Below, piece by piece: positions 6,848 to 12,758 of a stretch of 12,758 bases of DNA (positions are counted from its first letter, which is position 1; each line of letters opens with the position of its first letter). The position numbers and the translations under genes were made by a program. Origin of the DNA: JABMPJ01 sp964345005 (GTDB lineage Bacteria; Verrucomicrobiota; Kiritimatiellia; UBA8416; JABMPJ01); the NCBI GenBank assembly GCA_964345005.1, contig CAYFPQ010000080.1, positions 1-12,758 on the forward strand. The letters are read 5' to 3'. The notes beneath the pieces are model-generated. The model worked only from the letters and a program-made list of their open reading frames with translations, was not told the DNA's origin and did not search any database.

Positions 6848-6889
6848 ATCAACCCTTGTCTGTTGGGTTCTCTGCCATAGCGTTGGTCT

Positions 6890-7993
6890 TCATCGATCAA
6901 TCACGGCCTCCAGCGATGCCCTGACGGTATCCTCAAAGGGAAGGGGAGCATGAGATCCCAAAATGGCATCTACCTTGGTGGCGGCGCGTTCGCGCAAGGT
7001 GAGACCGCCTTCGGCTTCCCATGCGTCATAGTTCTGGCGGTCAAGCAGTTCGGGGTAGTGATCGATACGATAGTTCAGGACGGTGTGCTCGGTTTGTAGA
7101 AAATCACCATCGGACGCGATCACTTCATCGACGACATCCAGTGCCAGGGTTTCGTCGCTGACCTGCACGTTCTTCATGTATTGCTTAACCCAGCCAATGA
7201 TTTCATGGCAGATGACAAGCTGGGACAGTACCACGCCAACCAACCCGGCCACGTTGTTGACCACCAGGAACCCCGCCCATGTCACCGGCGTCGAAATGCC
7301 GCGGGTGACGATAGAGGGACGATAGACAAAGGGCAGGCCCTTCTCCGACAACCACATCAGTTTCTGGATACTCTCGGGATTGTGTCGCAGTGGATTGGCA
7401 ATATTGATGTAGTTCGCCGCAAACGGATGCTCGCGCAGGGCATCCGCTCCACCCGCCACGATTTCCGCCATGGCAATACAACTTTGCGTATTGGTCAAGT
7501 CCGTGGTGACGTACACGATGGGCTTATTCGTATGCTCCAGCATTGCCAACATCTGATGACGCTGTGCCTCAGCCACGGGCACATCCTGCGGAATAAAGCC
7601 GCTCATGACGAAATCAATATGTGGCAGGGCATCAAGGAGGGCCACCATATCACGAACATCCTGCAGCACAGGCTCGCGCCGTTTCCGGGTGCGGTGATCG
7701 ACGATATAGAGCAGATCAGAGCCGTTCCCGTAATAGGCACAGCGGCCATCAAGCTCAATACAGGGATTCTGCGTCTGATCGTAAAGCGTGATTGATTTCG
7801 GCGCTGTGGAAAGCGCCCATTCAACGAGATTCGATGGAAACCTGACGAGGTTGGCATCCACCTCACAGCCACCCTTCTTCAAGAGCGTCAGCGCGGCCTC
7901 ATCCAACACCCTGACGCCACTGCGTTCCATAACCTCAAGACTGGCGGCATGCAGTTTATCCAGTTCCTCTTTCGACAGTCGTTCAAACATCAT
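6890..7993 (-). CDS. MttB-family corrinoid methyltransferase with an internal deletion, 367 aa
   Basis: The protein matches the trimethylamine methyltransferase (MttB) superfamily at both ends. The N-terminal half includes 'LHAASLEVMERSGVRV', 'YYGNGSDLLYIVD', 'LPHIDFVMSGFIP' and 'YVTTDLTNTQS'. The C-terminal part includes 'HEIIGWVKQYM', 'ETLALDVVDEV' and 'LLDRQNYDAWEAEGG'. These enzymes move a methyl group from a quaternary or tertiary amine to a corrinoid protein. Members are usually about 470-490 aa; here about 110 residues are missing. 'GLVGVVLSQL' (ending at residue 259, about nt 7217) joins directly to 'VICHEIIGWV', in frame. The missing part covers much of the barrel and the site of pyrrolysine in true MttB, so activity is doubtful. 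There is no in-frame TAG. ATG 7993 and ATG 7990 are adjacent; the Shine-Dalgarno AAGGA on the hyuB stop suits 7990 slightly better. It is last in the operon. Confidence 0.85.
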   Translation of the reverse strand: MMFERLSKEELDKLHAASLEVMERSGVRVLDEAALTLLKKGGCEVDANLVRFPSNLVEWALSTAPKSITLYDQTQNPCIELDGRCAYYGNGSDLLYIVDHRTRKRREPVLQDVRDMVALLDALPHIDFVMSGFIPQDVPVAEAQRHQMLAMLEHTNKPIVYVTTDLTNTQSCIAMAEIVAGGADALREHPFAANYINIANPLRHNPESIQKLMWLSEKGLPFVYRPSIVTRGISTPVTWAGFLVVNNVAGLVGVVLSQLVICHEIIGWVKQYMKNVQVSDETLALDVVDEVIASDGDFLQTEHTVLNYRIDHYPELLDRQNYDAWEAEGGLTLRERAATKVDAILGSHAPLPFEDTVRASLEAVIDR

Positions 7994-8000
7994 TCTTTCC

Positions 8001-8360
8001 TTACTGTTTCAGTTTATAGACTTCCCGGGCTTGTCTAGTCGTAATATATCCTTCTTTCACGTCCGTAGCGACCTGCCTGCGGCTCCGCCTGGCGGGGCTA
8101 CCCCATCCTCCACCCCCCGGAGTGATGACAATAACTTTGTCACCTCTGCAGAGCGTGGTAGTGAGCTTGGCAGGCAGACGCCGCCTTCTGTTCTCCTTTG
8201 AAATAACCACACAATCCGACGTCGCTGCCGGCAGTCCTTCATGGGCACCCCAGGGGCCCACCTTGCGACGGTCGGCGCCCATGGTGAAATGCGTCTCCTC
8301 GCCCAGGAGGACGATCTCACGCGTCAATCCCAAGCCGCCCCGACAAGCACCCGCGCCGCC
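8001..8360 (-). pseudogene. hyuB: Hydantoinase B / oxoprolinase B subunit, C-terminal fragment (frameshifted)
   Basis: From about 8360 a second frame reads GGAGACRGGLGLTREI, the conserved 'GGAGxxRGGLGxxRE' block of HyuB proteins. It is followed by 'MGADRRKVGPWGAHEGLPA' and the C-terminal 'KVIVITPGGGGWGSP'. The gene ends at TAA 8001-8003, whose bases form part of the Shine-Dalgarno for the MttB gene. This is the last about 120 residues of a subunit normally more than 500 aa long. It is in a different frame from the N-terminal piece and directly abuts it, so between the two about 250 residues and the reading frame are lost. As it stands it would not be translated as part of HyuB. Confidence 0.8.
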
Positions 8361-8821
8361 GGGATCTGCAACCCCTCCTGGTAGATTTCGGTGACGCCAA
8401 AGGGCATACTGCCCGGCGCATAGCCGCCCATATCCACCTGGTGCGCCTGATTGGCCATGAGCGCAACCAGATGCCCATCATGAAAACAGGGGGCCATAAC
8501 CGTCACATCACTCAGGTGGCCCGGGCCTACGGGATAGGGCACGTTGCTCATCAGGACATCGCCCTGTTGCAGGCCTGCCGAGGGATATTTTTCGAGCATG
8601 ACTCTGATCGCCGCCGGGATAAAGGCGAGGTGAAACGGTGTACCCAGTTCCGTCTGGGCGATAACATCTCCATCCGGGGTCAGGAGCGCGCAGGAACAAT
8701 CCCGCCGATCCTTGATGTTGGTCGAATAAGCCGTCTTGACCAGTGCCGCGTTCATTTCGTCCGAAATCGACTGAAGCCGGTTACGCATGATCTCCAGAAG
8801 GATGGGATCCAACTTCTTCAT
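8324..8821 (-). pseudogene. hyuB: Hydantoinase B / oxoprolinase B subunit, N-terminal fragment
   Basis: The first about 154 residues are a standard HyuB N-terminus. 'LDPILLEIMRNRL' is followed by 'KDRRDCSCALLTPDGDVIAQ', 'PFHLAFIP' and 'QGDVLMSNVPYPVGPGHLSD', and the piece ends at 'EIYQEGLQIP' (about 8360). After that the frame runs 11 unrelated codons to TGA at 8324-8326. The ATG at 8821 overlaps the HyuA stop by 4 nt (ATGA), showing the original translational coupling. HyuA and HyuB together form ATP-dependent hydantoinase / 5-oxoprolinase / N-methylhydantoinase-type enzymes that open lactam or imide rings, or related carboxylases. HyuB carries a large part of the catalytic machinery, so this truncated product should be inactive. 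Confidence 0.85.
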
Positions 8822-9003
8822 GATGCCCCCTCGATCGTGATAATTATATTCCGGTACGGATCGATACGCGCGCTGCTGTCGGGAGTCAAAAAGGTCGTCG
8901 AATCTTTCTGCTCGATAACCGTGGGCCCGTCAATAACGTTGCCCGGCTTCAAGTGGTCGCGACTGTAAATGGGGGTCCGTCGATAACGTCCTTTGGAAAA
9001 CAC
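8818..9003 (-). pseudogene. hyuA: HyuA C-terminal tail in a shifted frame
   Basis: The last about 60 codons of hyuA lie in a different frame from the main ORF. 'FSKGRYRRTPIYSRDHLKPG' continues the family pattern exactly where the 650-codon frame diverges. It is followed by 'IDGPTVIEQKDSTTFLTP', the highly conserved C-terminal 'GPaIIEq.dsTt..p' motif, and 'IIITIEGAS' at the stop. The shift lies near 9004, in GCGCGCGGTGTTTTCC, and needs one extra base or two missing bases. The stop TGA (8818-8820) overlaps the hyuB start. Confidence 0.85.
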
Positions 9004-10873
9004 CGCGCGCGCCCTTCAACGCATCAGCGGGGATCTTCTTCAGGAGTCGCTCTTTGTGCAAAGCGGGCTTCGGCAATCGTCCAACACACGTGATTCGGAG
9101 ATTCACAATTTCGACGGCATCACCATGGTTACTGAAGCCGTATTGTTTCTTGTGCAGAGCATGAAAACGCTTTTCTGTGTCCTTCAACGCCTCTCGCGTC
9201 AATCGACCGTTGCCCAGCAGAACCTCCAGCTCGTACCCCTGCCCGTGGTAGCGCATATCCACTGAGCGAGTAATAACAATGTCGTCATCCGCAACCCCTT
9301 CGTCACGCACCCGGGACCGACAGGCGGCTTCCATTTCACGATACCGGGCAGCGGCAACCCGCAAATTGATATCAGGCAACTTGCTGACATACGTACGCAC
9401 ATCATCCTGTCGGAAGTCTGCCGCGAGGAGTCCATAGGCGCAATTGACGCCGGGCGCAAAAGGAACCATTACTTGCGGAATACCCAGATCCTCGGCCAGT
9501 TCTACCGCATGCACGGGACCATTACCGCCGAACGACACCATGCTGAACTCACGGGGATCGTATCCCTTTTCGACGGACACATAACGGATGCCCTTGACCA
9601 TGCCTGCGTTGACGATACGGATGACGCCCTCGGCGGCCTCTTCCGCGCTGAGGCCCAGCGGTTTGGCCAGCTTGGTTTCAATGGCCTGCCGGGCGGCGTC
9701 GCGGTTAACCTGCATGTCACCGCCCAGGAAGGCATCCGTGCTGAGCCGGTTCAGCACAAGGTTGGCATCGGTTACGGTCGGTTCCGTTCCGCCCCGTTCA
9801 TAGCACACCGGTCCGGGAACAGCGCCGGCGCTGTGCGGTCCCACCTTGAGCGCGCCGCCACGATCGATCCATGCCACACTGCCTCCGCCCGCGCCAATGG
9901 CGTGGATGTCGATCATCGGCGCCTTGAGAGCGTGACCGCCAACCTCGGTCTCATGCGCAAAGCGCACCTTCCCGTCATGTGCCAGACAAATATCAAAGCT
10001 CGTGCCACCCATGTCTACCGTAATTGCGTTTCGAATGCCGGCTTGCCGGGCCAGGGCGACGCCGCCAAGCACGCCCGCCGCCGGGCCGCTCAAGATCGTG
10101 GCAATGCTTTTTCTGCCTGCCGTGGCCAGCGGCATAATGCCACCATTCGATTGCATGATATGCACCGTCTTGTTGACTCCGCAGGCCTCAAGTTGACGCG
10201 CCAGCTCGTTAAGATAACGCTGTACGACAGGCACCACACACGCGTTCATGGTCGTGGTGCTCATGCGCTCGTATTCCTTGATCTCGGGAAGAATCTCGGA
10301 AGATACCGATACGGCCACCCCGGGACATTCCTCCTGCAATACAGCTTCGGCCTGCTGCTCGTGAACGGGATTCACATAGGAATGGAGAAAACACAGTGCT
10401 ACAGCTCTTGCCCCGGAGCGCTTGATTTTACGGGTAATCCGACGCAATTCCCGCACGTCGAGAGGCGTTTGAATGTCGCCGGTATGCAGAATGCGTTCCG
10501 ACACTTCAAACCGCAGACTTCGGGGCACAAGTGGAGCAGGCCGCCGCGCAAAGAAGTCATAGAGCTTGGGCCGGTCCTGCCGCATGATCTCCAGCACATC
10601 CAGGAACCCTTTAGTCACAATCACCGCCGTATCGGCGCCTTTGCCCTCCAATACCGCATTCGTGGCCACGGTGGTGCCGTGAATAAAGAAGCCTATCTCA
10701 GCAGGCTCAATATCGGACTGCCCACAGATCTTCTGTAGTCCATCGACGATTCCCTCTGCCTGATTAGCCGGGGTGCTGGGCACCTTTTCCAGTGCCATCC
10801 GACCGCTTTTCTCGTCGAACAGCATCAGGTCCGTGAACGTTCCGCCAACATCAACGCCAAGCCGATGGCTCAT
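8930..10873 (-). CDS. hyuA: Hydantoinase A / oxoprolinase A subunit, frameshifted near the C-terminus
   Basis: The main frame has the ATPase-like layout of HyuA. The N-terminal phosphate loop 'LGVDVGGTFTDLML' is followed by 'FIHGTTVATNAVLEGKGA', 'SVSSEILPEIKEYERMSTT', 'IMQSNGGIMPL' and 'TILSGPAAGVLGG'. The second nucleotide-binding motif is 'ITVDMGGTSFDICL', then 'IGAGGGSVAWID', 'GPVCYERGG' and 'SFGGNGPVHA'. With the shifted tail (8818-9003) the length is about 685 aa, normal for the family; only the tail is out of frame. The start chosen is ATG 10873 (MSHRLG), not 10882. It overlaps the aminotransferase stop as TAATG and has GGAG 8 nt upstream. The product would couple ATP hydrolysis to ring opening or carboxylation with HyuB. 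The substrate (hydantoin, N-methylhydantoin, oxoproline or other) cannot be read from sequence. Confidence 0.9.
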   Translation of the reverse strand: MSHRLGVDVGGTFTDLMLFDEKSGRMALEKVPSTPANQAEGIVDGLQKICGQSDIEPAEIGFFIHGTTVATNAVLEGKGADTAVIVTKGFLDVLEIMRQDRPKLYDFFARRPAPLVPRSLRFEVSERILHTGDIQTPLDVRELRRITRKIKRSGARAVALCFLHSYVNPVHEQQAEAVLQEECPGVAVSVSSEILPEIKEYERMSTTTMNACVVPVVQRYLNELARQLEACGVNKTVHIMQSNGGIMPLATAGRKSIATILSGPAAGVLGGVALARQAGIRNAITVDMGGTSFDICLAHDGKVRFAHETEVGGHALKAPMIDIHAIGAGGGSVAWIDRGGALKVGPHSAGAVPGPVCYERGGTEPTVTDANLVLNRLSTDAFLGGDMQVNRDAARQAIETKLAKPLGLSAEEAAEGVIRIVNAGMVKGIRYVSVEKGYDPREFSMVSFGGNGPVHAVELAEDLGIPQVMVPFAPGVNCAYGLLAADFRQDDVRTYVSKLPDINLRVAAARYREMEAACRSRVRDEGVADDDIVITRSVDMRYHGQGYELEVLLGNGRLTREALKDTEKRFHALHKKQYGFSNHGDAVEIVNLRITCVGRLPKPALHKERLLKKIPADALKGARGVFQRTLSTDPHLQSRPLEAGQRY

Positions 10874-10967
10874 TACGCACACTCCGCTACTGCCGCCAGA
10901 AACGCATCGACCTCAGCGGGCGAGTTGTAGTGTCCGAAGGAGACGCGAACACATTCTTTGATGCCCC
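10873..10967 (-). pseudogene. Class V aminotransferase C-terminal tail in a shifted frame
   Basis: A frame running from the C6 tract at 10964-10969 to TAA at 10873-10875 encodes 'GIKECVRVSFGHYNSPAEVD' and then about 12 residues ending 'AVAECA'. This is the standard end of class V (cysteine desulfurase-like) enzymes, with the conserved Arg-Val-Ser-x-x-x-Tyr-Asn. It is out of frame with the body of the gene (10913-11833). Its stop overlaps the hyuA start (TAATG), so it marks the original gene end. Confidence 0.8.
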
Positions 10968-11833
10968 CCTAACCAGCACAGATAGTCCACAACCGCCGTC
11001 CATCCGGCATATCCAGCCTGTTCGCGGGTACCCAGCTCCCAGTGGCTCTCCGGCTTTCCCAACAGTCGATCATGTGGCAAAGCCGCAAGCCGATCCGACA
11101 ACCACGCCACGGAGGCGCCCACTTTCGAGAACAGTTTGTACGAGCCCAGTGTGTAGGCATCGCATCCCAACGCCTCGACATCCACCGAGCCATGAGCCCC
11201 ATGCTGCGCGCCATCGGCAATCACGTACAAATCGGGCTTTATCCTGCGCGCTTCCTCGACTATGCGTGCGATATCATTCACGGTGCCGAGAATGTTGGAG
11301 CCGTGGATGACGGACAGGACAATGGTGTCCTTGTCGATGTGTTGCAGGATGGACTCCGCCGGGACGGTGCCGGTTGCGGGGTTCAACCCGGCCACCCTCC
11401 ACTGCTTGCCGAACCGTTCGCATAGAATCCGTGTCGAATCGTAAACGGCCGGATGGTCAAGATTGGTCGTAACGACATTGCCGCCCGGAACACCATGCAT
11501 GAGCGCTGAAAGCATCCGGAACACATTGGCCGTCGTGCTTTCGCCAAACATAACCACGCCGCTATGCGCGCCCAGCAACCGCAACACATCGGCCTTGCCT
11601 GCGGCCATCATGCGACTGATCGCCCGCGACGCCGGATTGTTCCGGCCCGCATTGTCGGGCATGGCCGTCTGTTCCGCGACAATGTCAATCACGGATTTGA
11701 GAGTCAATGAACCGCCCGCGTTCTCCAGGTAGATCCGCGACCCGGTATAGGGGTCGGAATCGACGTGGCAGAAGCGTTCACGAATCCGTGCAAGGACGTT
11801 CTCTGAAAAGAGACCATCTTCATAATTCTTCAT
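10913..11833 (-). pseudogene. Class V aminotransferase (cysteine desulfurase-like), internal deletion plus frameshift
   Basis: The body is a PLP enzyme of aminotransferase class V. It has 'IYLENAGGSLT', 'GRNNPASRAIS' and 'VMFGESTTANVFRML'. 'NLDHPAVYDS' carries the PLP-stacking His, 'VIADGAQHGAHGSVDVE' has the Asp and Gln that contact PLP, and 'TLGSYKLFSKVG' has the Schiff-base Lys (residue 233 counting from ATG 11833). 'GTREQAGYAGW' follows. Homology runs to 'VVDYLCWLG' and then jumps, within a run of six G, to the extreme C-terminus in another frame. About 100 residues of the C-terminal domain are lost. The shifted frame adds unrelated residues up to the stop at 10913. ATG 11833 is preferred over the TTG at 11857, though neither has a clear ribosome-binding site. 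It is first of the catabolic genes, just downstream of the regulator. Its reaction (desulfuration, lyase or transamination) is unknown. Confidence 0.85.
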
Positions 11834-11950
11834 GAGAAGATGATGCCCGATACCCAATGACGGCGTCTATAGACACCCGGAGAAGAATCTTAGATAATGT
11901 GACATCCAGCCAGGCGGAACTGCACCCGGCTTGTTGCGCAGGCATCAGCA
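11834..11950 (-). promoter_or_regulatory. Intergenic region between regulator and aminotransferase with a 10-bp palindrome
   Basis: These 117 bp separate the regulator stop from the first catabolic gene on the same strand, so they could hold an internal promoter. GTCTATAGAC (11865-11874) is a perfect palindrome about 30 bp upstream of the ATG. It contains TATAGA, which could serve as a -10, but no good -35 is placed for it. AraC-type regulators usually bind direct repeats, and I see no clear pair here. Confidence 0.25.
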
Positions 11951-12631
11951 CTATTCGGCCGACGCACTATACTTTCGGCGATACTGGCTGGGCGTGATGC
12001 CGGTGATTCTCTTGAACACGGCGGAGAAGTAGTTCGGATCCCCATAGCCGACGTCAAACGCGACATCTGTAATGCTTCTGCGCGCGTCTCGAAGCAGTTC
12101 TTCGGCTTTCTCGATCCGGTATTGCAGCACAACCTCTTTGAACGTGTGGTCGGCAGACCGACGGAATATCCGGCTTACGTGTGAAGGGCTGCAACCCAGC
12201 ATTGCGGCCACCTCGTTACGTGACACATTCTCCGTGCAGTGCTCGCGCACATACCGCATGGCCTGCGCCGTCTTTGATTCATTGAGCGCATCGTGCTCCG
12301 GCACCAATGTAATGAGCGTTTCAAGCCAGCCTCGCGCCTGTGCGGCCATCTGTTTTCGTGACTTTAGTTTGAGGGCCCGTTCAATGAATCGAACGCTTCC
12401 CTTGTGAAGATCGGATGGCTTCGCGCCTGCGGCCAGCGCGGCACGAGCCGCAATGGTAAGGACCTGGATGATACGCACACGTTCGGTGTCGAAGGTGGTC
12501 CGATCGCAATCCGCGGCGATGGAATCCATGACCCGTTTCAAACTGTTCACCGCTTGTGCAGCGTCCCTGCATTGAATCTGGCTGGCAAGTTGTTCCGCCG
12601 TATGCCATGGATAATGTGACTTGCTGTTCAT
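11951..12631 (-). CDS. AraC-family (YesN/PocR-like) transcriptional regulator, 226 aa
   Basis: The C-terminal about 100 residues form a complete AraC double HTH. 'VSRNEVAAMLGCSPSHVSRI' is the first HTH, 'ITDVAFDVGYGDPNYFSAVF' the second, followed by the signature 'FKRITGITPSQYRRKY'. The N-terminal part is a helical linker ('RVRIIQVLTIAARAALAAGA'), as seen in YesN- and PocR-type regulators between sensor and HTH. No receiver or ligand domain precedes it. ATG 12631 is chosen because the protein-like sequence starts there ('MNSKSHYPWHT'). The frame is open to 12727 and ATG 12661 is an alternative; neither has a strong ribosome-binding site. It lies upstream of, and in line with, the aminotransferase-hyuAB-MttB genes and is their likely regulator. 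No damage is visible. Confidence 0.85.
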   Translation of the reverse strand: MNSKSHYPWHTAEQLASQIQCRDAAQAVNSLKRVMDSIAADCDRTTFDTERVRIIQVLTIAARAALAAGAKPSDLHKGSVRFIERALKLKSRKQMAAQARGWLETLITLVPEHDALNESKTAQAMRYVREHCTENVSRNEVAAMLGCSPSHVSRIFRRSADHTFKEVVLQYRIEKAEELLRDARRSITDVAFDVGYGDPNYFSAVFKRITGITPSQYRRKYSASAE

Positions 12632-12758
12632 AGTGGATACATAACCACGATACAGCCCCATTTTCAATCTGGGAAAAACTATTGAAGGCGCGCGGCATTG
12701 ACGAACGTGGGTGGCTGATTGACTCAAGTACCCCCCATATGTAGTGTCCCTGTGAAAT

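Noticed and set aside
6851..6869. AACCC/GGGTT hairpin between convergent genes as a terminator
   Set aside because: The stem is only 5 bp with a 9-nt loop and no U-tract follows on either strand.
6848..6889. Short ORF starting ATGA on the MttB stop (begins MKTNAMAENP, - strand)
   Set aside because: It ends after 14 codons, and the same DNA is explained on the other strand by the end of the URO-D tail and the convergent intergenic gap.
6890..7993. Pyrrolysine-encoding TAG in the MttB-family gene
   Set aside because: The frame is open throughout with no in-frame TAG, and the region that would hold it is deleted. Most bacterial family members also lack pyrrolysine.
8995..9010. Programmed ribosomal frameshift in hyuA
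   Set aside because: There is no slippery heptamer plus pseudoknot that I can see, and the neighbouring genes are also damaged. A mutation or sequencing error is simpler.
9473..10738. 421-codon ORF on the + strand
   Set aside because: It lies wholly antisense to hyuA, whose motifs are unmistakable. The antisense translation has no recognisable domain and follows from GC-rich codon use on the other strand.

Overview
The window is about 12.8 kb of moderately GC-rich bacterial DNA. It has no rRNA or tRNA gene and no CRISPR array that I can see. The gene mix is URO-D-like and MttB-like methyltransferases, ATP-dependent hydantoinase, two paralogous AAA_14/DUF4143 ATPases, a HipA remnant and AraC/YesN-type regulators. 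This suggests an anaerobic environmental bacterium with many paralogous families, perhaps of the PVC or Lentisphaerota/Kiritimatiellota type. That placement is inference only; no phylogenetic marker is present.

Left part (1-1840, + strand): the 3' end of an OsmC-type peroxidase-like gene, then a complete VOC-family gene. These are followed by a 267-aa nucleotidyltransferase-like protein that overlaps a 66-aa unknown ORF by 4 nt. Left-middle (1855-2700): a scrap yard. An internal fragment of a URO-D superfamily gene (- strand) abuts a bare AraC DNA-binding domain (+ strand) whose N-terminal half is missing.

Middle (2710-6140): two intact - strand ATPases of the AAA_14/DUF4143 type, with a HipA fragment truncated at both ends between them. 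Each ATPase has its own recognisable upstream region. Then come about 500 bp with no convincing gene, and an IS4-type transposase core lacking both ends (6141-6635).

Right part (6743-12631): the last about 35 codons of a second URO-D-type gene (+ strand) converge on a - strand operon. In transcription order the operon is: YesN/AraC-type regulator, class V aminotransferase (cysteine-desulfurase-like), HyuA, HyuB, MttB-family methyltransferase. Junctions inside the operon are tight (TAATG, ATGA, and a Shine-Dalgarno on the hyuB stop), so it was built as one translationally coupled unit. As a pathway it would open an N-containing (possibly N-methylated) ring or amide with ATP and move a methyl group to a corrinoid carrier; the substrate is not determinable here.

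The most striking feature is that each of the four catabolic genes carries one lesion while the flanking sequence stays well conserved. The aminotransferase lost about 100 residues with a frameshift at a G6 tract. HyuA has a single frameshift near its C-terminus. HyuB lost about 250 residues with a frameshift. MttB lost about 110 residues in frame, over the region that holds the pyrrolysine position in true MttB. Either the operon is decaying by deletion or the assembly collapsed; read mapping would decide. The intact AAA ATPases contrast sharply with this.
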